This document shows positions 8,884 to 16,899 of a stretch of 43,159 nucleotides of DNA, piece by piece. A program made the translations under genes and the position numbers. Source of the DNA: Muribaculaceae bacterium. GTDB lineage: Bacteria > Bacteroidota > Bacteroidia > Bacteroidales > Muribaculaceae. How positions within the stretch are numbered: the first letter of the stretch is position 1; every line of letters begins with the position of its first letter. Under the pieces are notes generated by a model, which did not search any database, was not told where the DNA came from, and saw nothing but the letters and a program-made list of their open reading frames with translations. Where the stretch lies: positions 1 through 43,159 of the forward strand of contig JAKVKZ010000021.1 in NCBI GenBank assembly GCA_022484565.1, written 5' to 3'.

Positions 8884-10206
8884 TCAGTTCTTGAAAGCGG
8901 CGAGTTTGTTCTCGTAGTAGGCTTTCACATCTTTCCAATGATAATAAGGCTTGATATCGCTTGCCATAGGCAACGTGGCCTCATGCTCATTGAGCAACAC
9001 CTTCAAAATCACGTCGCTATTGGACGGATTATGGTAAAAGACCATTTGGATATTGCAAGCCATAGGGAACACTTTATAGTTCTGCCATTGGTTTGCCAAG
9101 CTGTCGAGACTGTTAACAACCTTTCCCATGCCGTTAAGGTCCATAAGGCACGTGAGCGGAAGCAGGCAACTTTCGTGGCCAAACCGCAATGTTGCACAGT
9201 TCTTGCCATTGGCGATTGCCTTGTCAGCACTTTGCAACATATTTGCAAGCAGATTGCGCTCTATGTAAGGCATATATTCTTTCGTGATTGGCGACGCGCC
9301 ACCAATAGTGTACCAATAAGCATTGTTGCACTGCCATAAATCGTAAATCTCTTCAGGGCTGAACAAATCGTAGAAATTGATTGAAGAATGATGGCTCTGC
9401 ATATTGCCAGTGACATCGAACATGTTGGTTATCATGTGGTAAGAGTCGATGCTATCGGCTGCGAATTTTGAATCAGTAATCAGTTTCGAGAGGAAATATT
9501 CAGGATGCACATGATTCTTTCTGAATTCTTCGGCTGGCTGCCAGTTACTCCTACGCAATGAATCGGCTTTCTTATCGCTGAAATTCATATAGTACATGTC
9601 GGCATGGCTGGCATCGTGAGTGATTCTCAGCTTTGGATTCATCGATATAAGTTGCTGACATTCATTTTCCATCGAAAGTATGCAACGAATCACAATGGTG
9701 GATTTCGCGTCGATTTCAGCATCGCCGGCAAACACTTCGGGGAAGTTGCGATACATACGTTCGGCAATTCCTCTGTGCTGCTCAGCGCCCACATCAGTGA
9801 GGTCACCAAAGCGTTTGCGGGCACCCTTCAGCACTTCCCACATTTGCGCAAGCACCTCTTTACCACGCGGCGTTAATTTACCGTTGCGCTCCGCTATAGT
9901 CAATTGCTGAATCGGAATTACATATTGCATCGAATCAATCAGCCAACGACTCCCGTGGCGGCCATAATGGTCGATATAAAATGGCGTGTAACCAGCGGGC
10001 GCGGGCGTGAGTGCAGGCAAATTGCCTGCGTTGAACGGATAAGCATAGTAATTGCTCGCGCTTTTCAGCACGTCGGCTGCGATGTCGCGTTGCGCCACTG
10101 TCGTTGCGAGCTGCACAGTTTTCGGCTTTTTCTTGGCTTCCGCCTGAAAACATAGAGTAAAAGCCAATGTGAGAATAAGAATTGTGCTGAATTTTTTCAT
10201 TTTCAA
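8884..10206 (-). CDS. Histidine-type phosphatase (phytase/MINPP-like), exported
   Basis: A 440-residue periplasmic or secreted histidine acid phosphatase. After a signal peptide (to about residue 24, ending QAEA) the catalytic motif DHYGRHGSRWL appears near residues 79-89; the His is the phospho-acceptor. The second motif, supplying the proton donor, is FGHES near residue 347, in place of the HAE or HD of relatives. Length and motifs fit the multiple inositol polyphosphate phosphatase and phytase clade, so phosphate release from inositol phosphates is the likely role, though other phosphomonoesters are possible. The start could be 10206 or 10200. A TAACTTTG box lies just upstream on this strand. 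Confidence 0.85.
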   Translation of the reverse strand: MKMKKFSTILILTLAFTLCFQAEAKKKPKTVQLATTVAQRDIAADVLKSASNYYAYPFNAGNLPALTPAPAGYTPFYIDHYGRHGSRWLIDSMQYVIPIQQLTIAERNGKLTPRGKEVLAQMWEVLKGARKRFGDLTDVGAEQHRGIAERMYRNFPEVFAGDAEIDAKSTIVIRCILSMENECQQLISMNPKLRITHDASHADMYYMNFSDKKADSLRRSNWQPAEEFRKNHVHPEYFLSKLITDSKFAADSIDSYHMITNMFDVTGNMQSHHSSINFYDLFSPEEIYDLWQCNNAYWYTIGGASPITKEYMPYIERNLLANMLQSADKAIANGKNCATLRFGHESCLLPLTCLMDLNGMGKVVNSLDSLANQWQNYKVFPMACNIQMVFYHNPSNSDVILKVLLNEHEATLPMASDIKPYYHWKDVKAYYENKLAAFKN

Positions 10207-10228
10207 GTTGTTTTAAGTTATTCTTTTG

Positions 10229-10236
10229 CAAAGTTA
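10229..10236 (-). promoter_or_regulatory. Promoter -7 element of the phosphatase gene
   Basis: Read on the minus strand this is TAACTTTG, matching TAnnTTTG, 22 bp before the phosphatase start. No convincing -33 TTTG is seen. Confidence 0.5.
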
Positions 10237-10305
10237 TCAAATTTTGCTGTTTACACTTAAGAATAGCGATTTATTTTTTCCTCATAGCCTTATACATGAC
10301 CAATC

Positions 10306-10390
10306 TTTTCATTGACATTGAAAACTTTTACCTCAATCTTTTCATTAGTATTGAAAACTTTTGCACAAAACTTTTCATTGGCATTGAAAA
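10306..10390. repeat. Three palindromic 19-bp repeats at exactly 33-bp spacing (orphan array)
   Basis: Copies lie at 10306-10324, 10339-10357 and 10372-10390, consensus TTTTCATTgrCATTGAAAA (middle copy TTTTCATTAGTATTGAAAA). Each is an imperfect inverted repeat with arms TTTTCA/TGAAAA. The start-to-start distance is 33 bp both times. The spacers are also alike (around CTTTTRC). The array sits between the start of the phosphatase gene and the stop of the DUF4294 gene, where no gene is expected. Possible roles: cooperative protein binding sites or the remnant of a mobile or regulatory unit. Compare the array at 22857-22974. Confidence 0.85.
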
Positions 10391-10453
10391 GATTAGAAAA
10401 CCATAGATGGCAAATTAATACACATCAAATCGCTGTGGCGGTGGATGCTCAAT

Positions 10454-11092
10454 TTATAGCAATCCAACTTCCACACGCACACAGATGCGCTCTATCATTG
10501 CATCCTGCTTGTTTTTGTCGGGATTATACCCGCTGCGAAGGTTTGCTCCGAAGAAGTGGCCAAAGGCATCCCAAAATGTAGCACGGAAAGTGCCGAGATA
10601 GGCCTTCACAATATCGTAAGATGACTGGTCAGTCTCGCGATTGACAAGCTTTATCATCAGTTTTCCCTGATTCTTGGTGAAATGCTTCATCTGGGGCTTA
10701 TATTGAGCAAAAATGCCTTTCTCAAACTGTTTCAAATACTCTTTCTTTTCCTTTTCAGTCTTGAAGGTGTTAAGATAATCATAAGTTTCAAGCAACGTGG
10801 AACAGATAAGTTTGGCGTAAGGCAAAGTCTTTTTCACATCGCGCACCGTCTTCCAGTACAATGCCTCCTCTGCCTTGTTGTGGAAGCGTTCGGGAGGATA
10901 AATGGTGATGGGGTTGAACACAAGCATGCACAGCGTGTCGCGACTTACAGGGTCGTAAAAGTGGTATTTGCCGTAGAATACTTCCTGTAATCCCGACGTA
11001 GGCGTCATAATTGGCATGGATGGTGCTTGCGCTAACCCTTTTACCACTCCAAATGACATGATTAATACCAATATTGCTAATGTTTTCCTCAT
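10454..11092 (-). CDS. DUF4294 family exported protein
   Basis: A 212-residue protein of the Bacteroidota-specific DUF4294 family, which has no known function. The start at 11092 gives a good signal peptide (MRKTLAILVLIMSFGVVKGLAQA); the longer frame from 11125 would begin inside the promoter. The body has the family's features: a conserved FYDPVSRDTL region near residue 48, NPITIYPP near 60, and a helical, Lys/Tyr-rich block through residues 75-150. It ends in a basic stretch. The gene stands alone on the minus strand, and the orphan repeat array follows its 3' end. I cannot assign a function. Confidence 0.75.
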   Translation of the reverse strand: MRKTLAILVLIMSFGVVKGLAQAPSMPIMTPTSGLQEVFYGKYHFYDPVSRDTLCMLVFNPITIYPPERFHNKAEEALYWKTVRDVKKTLPYAKLICSTLLETYDYLNTFKTEKEKKEYLKQFEKGIFAQYKPQMKHFTKNQGKLMIKLVNRETDQSSYDIVKAYLGTFRATFWDAFGHFFGANLRSGYNPDKNKQDAMIERICVRVEVGLL

Positions 11093-11122
11093 TAAGTTGG
11101 ACGCTGCTTTTAAAAAACTGCG

Positions 11123-11130
11123 CAAAAGTA
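11123..11130 (-). promoter_or_regulatory. Promoter -7 element of the DUF4294 gene
   Basis: Minus-strand TACTTTTG (TAnnTTTG), 31 bp before the ATG at 11092. It overlaps the alternative ATG at 11125 and so excludes it as the start. Confidence 0.5.
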
Positions 11131-11235
11131 TTACAAAGATTTCAATAAATCTCCTTCGGAAGTATTAATTGTAATTAATCGCCTGAAAATTTGTAAAAAA
11201 TGAGCGTGCAAAGCACTCTTGCAGCGTTGCAATTT

Positions 11236-11808
11236 TCAATTTTTACGATTGTAGATTATTTGTCGGCCCTTAGTGCTGAGCACCATTTTGCCGGTGTCAA
11301 CTTTTACGATTTTGTAGGTGCCCGACATGTCTTGGAACATCGTTGACAAATCGCCTTTAAAATATTCCTGTACACTTTTGCTTATGCGCTCAGTGTTAGC
11401 GTCTTTGCGATTTGCGCTGTAGCCTTTGAATGCATATTTCGGTGTTTTATTGTTCACGTCGATTTTGATGCTGTCGCGGTCCACATTCCACTTGCCGCTG
11501 AATGTCAACGCAAAATTGAATCGCAGATGATTAGTGTGTCCGCTTCCGTCGGGCATGTCGTAAGGAATTGTCATCAAGGCTTCTATCTTAAGCGATTTGT
11601 CGTCGTTGAAATGGAAAATCTCTGTCAGAGGCGACTCCTCATTTGTTCCACCTGAAAGCGCGTATTTGCCTGGAATCATAGTCTCGGTTTTTGGAGCCGG
11701 TTTCGTCGTTACGGCAGTACCTTTTGAGGGTTTTCCTGCCTGCTGACCTGTACAGCCTCCCGCTATCAGGCCAATCAATGTAATAGCTAAAAATATCAGC
11801 TTTTTCAT
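11236..11808 (-). CDS. Small hypothetical lipoprotein
   Basis: A 190-residue protein with a clear lipoprotein signal: KK, a hydrophobic stretch and lipobox AGGC with Cys19. The start at 11808 is chosen because the ATG at 11826 lies almost at the expected transcription start. After a Lys/Thr/Pro-rich linker (residues 20-45) comes a small soluble domain with alternating hydrophobic residues, suggesting a beta-barrel-like fold of the lipocalin or stress-reporter kind. That fold is only a guess. I do not recognise the family. The gene is single, with its own TAACTTTG promoter. Confidence 0.7.
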   Translation of the reverse strand: MKKLIFLAITLIGLIAGGCTGQQAGKPSKGTAVTTKPAPKTETMIPGKYALSGGTNEESPLTEIFHFNDDKSLKIEALMTIPYDMPDGSGHTNHLRFNFALTFSGKWNVDRDSIKIDVNNKTPKYAFKGYSANRKDANTERISKSVQEYFKGDLSTMFQDMSGTYKIVKVDTGKMVLSTKGRQIIYNRKN

Positions 11809-11836
11809 TCTTTTTCTCTCTTCCAAAATAGTCCTG

Positions 11837-11844
11837 CAAAGTTA
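11837..11844 (-). promoter_or_regulatory. Promoter -7 element of the small lipoprotein gene
   Basis: Minus-strand TAACTTTG (TAnnTTTG) 28 bp before the ATG at 11808. Confidence 0.5.
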
Positions 11845-12032
11845 ATGCCTTTATGTGAATTGAAAAAGAATTGCCACATTTTTAATTGCTCCGGCGACGC
11901 TTATTTCTGATTTTCAACTAATATATGAAGACAATCCTCTAAATTTCTAAAGAATTCTAAAGCTCAAATATTTAATTAATTATTAATCAATTAATTAATT
12001 TAATCAAAAGTCTAAATCTTATTAAAAGAATT

Positions 12033-13688
12033 CTAAAAAAGCCCCCATTTAGAATATCCTAAATTCCGAATTTTATTTTCGCGTTTAAGAGAAGAGAGTA
12101 AATTTGTTACTTTCTTTATTTTTTGCTCTTCAGTTAAAGAATCAGAAAGTTTTTCTGACAGCAGTCTAATTAATTCAGACTTTGATGCAACAGAATATGT
12201 TTTAATATACGACAAAATTAATTCTTTAAAATGACTGTCATCAAAGCTTTTATTTTTTATATATTCTGCCTTCAATTTTTCATCTTTAGATAATACTGAA
12301 ATTTTGTATGAAAGATATAAATTTGGCCTTCTTCCTTCAATGAAGCCATGTCTTTTGAGCTTTTTATATTCTTCTGTAGATATATTTTGTCTTTTTTGGA
12401 CTTTGTCTAACAACATTATGTCCAAGAGCGACAGTTCAGGGTTATTATATAAAATTTGAGCAAAATTATCATCAACAATTCTACCCGTAAGAGTGGCTTT
12501 AACCTTGCCATTTGATAAATCATAATCAGGCATTGGAAATAGACGGCTACGCTGAAAATTAAAAATTTTACGAATTCCACCACCCTGAGTGTCTATCATA
12601 TTTAAATTACGCATAGCTTCTACTAAAAACGGGTTTCGATAATATTCTTCAGGTGAATCATTATTAATAACTGATTCTACAGTTTGAGGAATAAATTCGC
12701 CATAATTTGAAAAAACGAGATGGTCGTCTTCAAATTCTACTACATCAATTCGTGCACATTTTGTATAATCCTGATGAGCTATACAATTATGAAGCAATTC
12801 TCTTATATTAAATGGTTCATATCTTAATAATTCCTCTGGGAATAAACTCTTTTCATTTAATAAATAGCGAAATTTAAGATTCCTTATTTTAGAAAATACA
12901 CTATCAACCGTTAAAATGAAAGGAATAGAAAAAATTTCAAAATCTTTGTCTTGGTTATCTACACTTCTTAAATTCCATCTTATTTTTGCAACAGAAGGAT
13001 TAATTAAAAATTCAGATTCTTCTTTTCCTAAAAGAATAACGCAAGCATTTGTTATTTCCCCTTTTTTGGTAAGTTTTGCCTTGTTTAAAAAAACAATATC
13101 TGACCATTTATCAACATCTTTTGAATATTTAGGATTCCTTTTTTTAAACTCAATTTTAGCTTTTGCTATAGCATTTTTGTCCAAATCATTAATATTGGCA
13201 TCCTTAATAACGTTAGCAGACCAATCTTGTAATCTTGATTGCGTTCGTATTTCATCATATTTGCTAATATCAAGAGCAACAAGACTTTCTCCATCCCGAC
13301 CATAATAATGACCTTTCCACGCAATTGGAATTCCTTGTGGTGCAGCTGGAATTTGAAATAATAATACTCTTTTCCCTTCTATCTTTAAGTCAAAAATTTC
13401 TCGAAAAGTATTATTTCCAGTCGTATGTTGCGCTAAATCATGCTTGAGTTTCTGTAAACTTTCAGGACTATTTTTAAAAGAAGTCCCTATCACTTCTCTT
13501 GATTTATCTCGGACTCCAAAAATAATCCATGCAAACCTAGTATTTCTTATGTTTGCTTCATTACTAAGTGCAGAGAAATACTTGCCTAAACCATCAAAAT
13601 CAAAATTATTTTCAGCCTTTTTAAATTCTATAATTTCGTTTTCAAAATGGTTTATCAAATTATAAAATATATTTTCAATATCATCCAT
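12033..13688 (-). CDS. AlbA_2 (Schlafen-like) ATP-binding / RecG-like regulator
   Basis: A 551-residue protein. Residues 15-130 form an AlbA_2 (Schlafen) domain: EIIEFKKAENNFDF, the F(S)AL(S)NEANI helix and a WIIFGV strand are typical. Residues 270-400 resemble the HATPase-like domain of the divergent AAA-4/RecG-C family: LREL-type INIRELLHNCIAHQDY near 292, DHLVFSNYG, and TQGGGIRKIF near 367. A helical C-terminus (475-551) may be a winged helix. Such proteins are transcriptional regulators or abortive-infection components. The gene is far richer in A+T than its neighbours and flanked by AT-only DNA, so it was probably acquired. No partner gene is adjacent. Confidence 0.75.
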   Translation of the reverse strand: MDDIENIFYNLINHFENEIIEFKKAENNFDFDGLGKYFSALSNEANIRNTRFAWIIFGVRDKSREVIGTSFKNSPESLQKLKHDLAQHTTGNNTFREIFDLKIEGKRVLLFQIPAAPQGIPIAWKGHYYGRDGESLVALDISKYDEIRTQSRLQDWSANVIKDANINDLDKNAIAKAKIEFKKRNPKYSKDVDKWSDIVFLNKAKLTKKGEITNACVILLGKEESEFLINPSVAKIRWNLRSVDNQDKDFEIFSIPFILTVDSVFSKIRNLKFRYLLNEKSLFPEELLRYEPFNIRELLHNCIAHQDYTKCARIDVVEFEDDHLVFSNYGEFIPQTVESVINNDSPEEYYRNPFLVEAMRNLNMIDTQGGGIRKIFNFQRSRLFPMPDYDLSNGKVKATLTGRIVDDNFAQILYNNPELSLLDIMLLDKVQKRQNISTEEYKKLKRHGFIEGRRPNLYLSYKISVLSKDEKLKAEYIKNKSFDDSHFKELILSYIKTYSVASKSELIRLLSEKLSDSLTEEQKIKKVTNLLSSLKRENKIRNLGYSKWGLF

Positions 13689-13738
13689 TATATTGAGTTT
13701 TAGATTTGAATAATTATGTCCAAACCTTTTTTTATTTG

Positions 13739-13746
13739 CAAATATA
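13739..13746 (-). promoter_or_regulatory. Promoter -7 element of the AlbA_2 gene
   Basis: Minus-strand TATATTTG (TAnnTTTG), 50 bp before the start at 13688. A match in AT-rich DNA is less telling than elsewhere. Confidence 0.4.
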
Positions 13747-13801
13747 ACAGATAATTTCTATAAGAACACTCTTTATATTTAATATTTGTTTTGCAATTGA
13801 T

Positions 13802-15760
13802 TTATTTCCCAATCACCAACCTATTTTGATTCATGCGCTGCATGTACTGCTGAATTATTGCCTTCACTTCCTTCTCCATCTGGGCCTGTTGCGGCACTTT
13901 ACCGAGAAGATTGTGCTTCAGCATAGGGTCGGTCTTGAAAGCATAGACGGCTTTGGTGCGCTCACCGTCGAATTGCAGCATATAGTTGCCCTTGAAATAC
14001 TGGTAAATTCCGTTATTGTAGTTGATGGCGAACGTGTTTTGCGGCGGTGTGTTGAGCAAGTCGCAGCCGAAGCCAACGAAAGGCTTGTCGTAACCGAGAA
14101 GATGCAGAACAGTAGGCATTATGTCAATCTGTTGCGCTATCACGTCGTCGCGGTATGCTGGTTTCACGCTGCCATCGGGAGTGTAGATAATAATAGGCAC
14201 TTTGAAAAGTCCCATATCAGTTTGATATTCGGCATGGTCGCTGATACTTGTGTGGTCGGCAACAATTACGAAAACTGTGTTGTTGTACCACGGTTCGCGC
14301 TTGGCACGGTCGAAGAAGTGTCGCAGCGACATATCGGCATAGCGCACGCATTTGTGCATCGGCAGACCCTGTTCAGGGAAAATATTCTTGTATTTGTCGG
14401 GAAGATTGAACGGCTCATGCGATGAAGCACTGAAAAGAGTTACAAGAAATGGCTGGTGGAATCCATGAATCTTGTCGGCCATAAATTGCTCGAAAGGCTC
14501 ATCAAAAATAGCCCATTTCCCATCAAATTCCTTCATGCCATTGTAATGCTTATCGGAGCAAAATTCATCAAGTCCGAAATATTCTTTATAGCCAATTGAA
14601 TGAGAAAATGCCTGAAATCCCATGCTGATGTTGTGACCTCCGTGGAAAAATGCCGAATAATAGCCTTTAGTGCCCAATTCGCGAGAAATTCCGCTAAGTT
14701 GGTTCAACGATGCAGGCGTGAGGAAAAACGGCTCAACAAACATTGGAATGCTCGAAAGCACCGACGGTGTTGCATCCATGCTTTTGCGACCGTTGGCAAA
14801 CGAATATTTAAATGTCAACGACTGAGAAGCAAGTGAATCGAGAAATGGAGTGTATCCCTTGTATTTTCCTCCTTCAAGGTCATAATTATAGAAGCCGAAA
14901 TATTCTTTTCCGAAACTTTCCATTATAAGTATCACCACATTTTTAGCCTTGAAATGAGCACCTGGCACAGGATTGATGATTGGCGAATAGGTTGCCGCCA
15001 TCTCCTTGTCGCTCATATAGTCCGGTGTGATGAATATCTTCTTGCCCATAGTTCTGATTATGGAAAATGGAGTGTTAAGCACAGCTGCCGTCTCTATAGC
15101 ACGGCTTACATATTGGTTGGCATTGCTGATAGTGATTGGGCGCGTGCCCGATGCTGCACTTCCACGAATGCCTATAATTGTGATTGGCACCATCAATATC
15201 AGAGCTACGGACTGGATAATATAGTAACTTTTGAGGTTAATTTTGGGAAGCACTGTAGGCTTCTTATAAAGTTTCCAAAGTCCGTAAATAATGATGGCGA
15301 AAGCCAACAGAAGATACCAGTGAACCAACGTTTCGTGCAGGATTATTCCCGCTATGTTGTTTTCGTTGCCGAATTCGCTGAACACTGTTATTGTAGTACG
15401 ACGGCCTGTGAATTTAAAATAAACGCAGTCAATCAAATTGCTTGCTATTCCTATTCCGTTGGTAACCATGTAAATCCATTTCAATGATTTATGCCATGTT
15501 CCAGTCTCCTTGAAATGAACAGGGACGAGCATAAGCAGCAGATAGAGCGAATTGATATAGAGTAGGGCGCTTGTGTCGAACACCAGTCCGCCATTTAATA
15601 TTCCAGCCGCTTCAGTCCACGTCATGCCGGCAGCAAATGTGCTCCAATTCTTCCAAAGGAATATGATTCTGCAAAGCATGAATGCCAAGTAAACCAGCAG
15701 CATATTAATTATTGCCGCTCCAACCCGAGTTGAAAATACCGTTTTTAGTGTCTGTTTCAA
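13802..15760 (-). CDS. LTA synthase family sulfatase-fold membrane enzyme (full length)
   Basis: A 652-residue enzyme, full-length paralogue of the partial gene at the window start. The N-terminal 220 residues hold about five membrane segments; the rest is an extracytoplasmic sulfatase-like domain. Visible sites are LIMESFGKEY near residue 281 (metal Glu), GRKSMDATPS near 324 (candidate Ser nucleophile, matching LtaS Thr300) and IVADHT near 500 (metal Asp-His). Family members transfer phosphoglycerol or phosphoethanolamine-like groups to envelope lipids or glycans. The C-terminal tail (QQYMQRMNQNRLV) is nearly the same as in the other copy, pointing to duplication. The gene stands alone on the minus strand. 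Confidence 0.85.
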   Translation of the reverse strand: MKQTLKTVFSTRVGAAIINMLLVYLAFMLCRIIFLWKNWSTFAAGMTWTEAAGILNGGLVFDTSALLYINSLYLLLMLVPVHFKETGTWHKSLKWIYMVTNGIGIASNLIDCVYFKFTGRRTTITVFSEFGNENNIAGIILHETLVHWYLLLAFAIIIYGLWKLYKKPTVLPKINLKSYYIIQSVALILMVPITIIGIRGSAASGTRPITISNANQYVSRAIETAAVLNTPFSIIRTMGKKIFITPDYMSDKEMAATYSPIINPVPGAHFKAKNVVILIMESFGKEYFGFYNYDLEGGKYKGYTPFLDSLASQSLTFKYSFANGRKSMDATPSVLSSIPMFVEPFFLTPASLNQLSGISRELGTKGYYSAFFHGGHNISMGFQAFSHSIGYKEYFGLDEFCSDKHYNGMKEFDGKWAIFDEPFEQFMADKIHGFHQPFLVTLFSASSHEPFNLPDKYKNIFPEQGLPMHKCVRYADMSLRHFFDRAKREPWYNNTVFVIVADHTSISDHAEYQTDMGLFKVPIIIYTPDGSVKPAYRDDVIAQQIDIMPTVLHLLGYDKPFVGFGCDLLNTPPQNTFAINYNNGIYQYFKGNYMLQFDGERTKAVYAFKTDPMLKHNLLGKVPQQAQMEKEVKAIIQQYMQRMNQNRLVIGK

Positions 15761-15785
15761 TGTTTTCCTTTTCTGAAATTTGCTG

Positions 15786-15793
15786 CAAAAGTA
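15786..15793 (-). promoter_or_regulatory. Promoter -7 element of the LTA synthase-like gene
   Basis: Minus-strand TACTTTTG (TAnnTTTG) 26 bp before the start at 15760. Confidence 0.45.
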
Positions 15794-15888
15794 GGCAAAT
15801 AATTCATAATCTTGCCTATTCGCCTTTCTTATTTATAGTTCCGTTTTTCCGATTTTTAATTTATCAAGTGCAAATAATGGCCTAAAAG

Positions 15889-15920
15889 TTTGGAAATTAC
15901 GCTTAATCCAGATATATTTG
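15889..15920 (+). promoter_or_regulatory. Promoter of the radical SAM/lipoprotein operon
   Basis: TTTG (15889-15892), 20 bp, then TATATTTG (15913-15920): a full Bacteroidota -33/-7 pair. The predicted start is near 15926, giving a leader of about 50 nt before the first gene at 15976. Confidence 0.65.
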
Positions 15921-15975
15921 CTGATTGTTCAGATACTATTTAGCATTGAGATTTTTATATTAAAATCAGAGATTT

Positions 15976-16380
15976 ATGAAAAAACGTATTATATGTGTAG
16001 CAAGTCTGTTCTTGGCGGGTGCGCTTACAATGATGGGCTTTTCTACCTGCATAAGGCGGCCTCTTGCTTATGGTTGTCCGCCGGAATTCAACGAGATTCG
16101 CAACAAAGCTATTGTTTTCTCAGGCGCAATTACAGATACTTTAGGAAAATCGCTGAAAGGCATCAAAGTATGCCTCAACAATGATTCAAGCACAGAAGTA
16201 TTGACCGACTCGGTGGGTAAGTTCACTATACATATTAAAGGAATGAGAATCAGCAACCATTACACGCTGAATGTGACTGACCCATCAGGAGTGTATGCTC
16301 CTACGGAATACGTAATCACCAACGTTACTTTCTCAAATAGGAGAATTGCCAATATCAGAATAAAACTTCATAAAAAATAA
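15976..16380 (+). CDS. Radical SAM-associated putative lipoprotein, copy 1
   Basis: A 134-residue exported protein and first gene of a three-gene unit. The signal region (MKKR, hydrophobic 5-22) ends at GFSTC with Cys25 as probable lipid-modified residue; Thr at -1 makes the lipobox imperfect. Next comes the motif YGCPP (residues 32-36). Residues 50-134 look like a carboxypeptidase-regulatory-like/peptidase-associated beta sandwich (ITDTLGKSLKGIKV ... TDSVGKFTI). This layout is that of the small lipoproteins paired with a radical SAM enzyme in Bacteroidales (I recall the models TIGR04134 and TIGR04133). The protein is the likely target of the enzyme encoded at 16896; the chemistry is not known. 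Confidence 0.75.
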   Translation: MKKRIICVASLFLAGALTMMGFSTCIRRPLAYGCPPEFNEIRNKAIVFSGAITDTLGKSLKGIKVCLNNDSSTEVLTDSVGKFTIHIKGMRISNHYTLNVTDPSGVYAPTEYVITNVTFSNRRIANIRIKLHKK

Positions 16381-16431
16381 CTTTGAGCATAAACTCAACT
16401 GATATTTTTCAGTCAAAACAAATAAAAGATT

Positions 16432-16899
16432 ATGAAAAAGAGATTTATCAGAGTTTCAAGCTTACTTCTGGCCGGGTCGCTGTCAATTTTGGGCTTTTCG
16501 GCTTCGGGACAGCAGTTGCTTCTTTATGGAGGACCGCCGAATTATGAGCGCCCTGTGCTTATTCCAGAGGAGAAAAAAATTCCAGAAATAAACATTTCAG
16601 GAACAATTACTGACGCATCTTCCAAATCTCTCAAAGGAATTAAGGTAACAATAAACGGACAAAAAAAATACAATATTGTTACTGACGAAAACGGGAACTT
16701 TAATATCACCGTCGTTGACTATTCCAAATATGTCATTATATTTTCCGACCCATCAGGCATCTATAAATCAAAGAAAATTAAATTAACTGCAAAACAGATG
16801 CTCAGCGAAGGCGAATATACCGTTAATGTGACACTTAAGAAAAATAAAACTGCCCGCGTTCGTGGCAAGGTGTATTCAACCAGTAAAAGAAAAAGATGA
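16432..16899 (+). CDS. Radical SAM-associated exported protein, copy 2 (no cysteine)
   Basis: A 155-residue paralogue of the preceding protein, starting with the same MKKR signal and aligning without gaps over the first 36 residues. It has no cysteine at all: Cys25 of copy 1 is Ser25 and Cys34 in YGCPP is Gly34 (YGGPP). It cannot be a lipoprotein; cleavage by signal peptidase I near ASG|QQ is likely. The same beta-sandwich domain follows (ITDASSKSLKGIKV ... TDENGNFNI near residues 58-90), then a basic tail rich in Lys/Arg (137-155). Its stop codon overlaps the start of the radical SAM gene (ATGA), implying translational coupling. Confidence 0.75.
   Translation: MKKRFIRVSSLLLAGSLSILGFSASGQQLLLYGGPPNYERPVLIPEEKKIPEINISGTITDASSKSLKGIKVTINGQKKYNIVTDENGNFNITVVDYSKYVIIFSDPSGIYKSKKIKLTAKQMLSEGEYTVNVTLKKNKTARVRGKVYSTSKRKR

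Noticed and set aside
10312..10581. 89-residue plus-strand frame through the orphan repeats
   Set aside because: Its start is the translation of the 33-bp repeats (11 codons per unit) and the rest is antisense to the DUF4294 gene; no promoter position or homologous domain supports it.
16432..16899. Frameshift or sequencing error to explain the lost cysteines in copy 2
   Set aside because: The frame is intact, the two proteins align without gaps on both sides of the changed sites, and each site is a clean sense codon (TCG, GGA).
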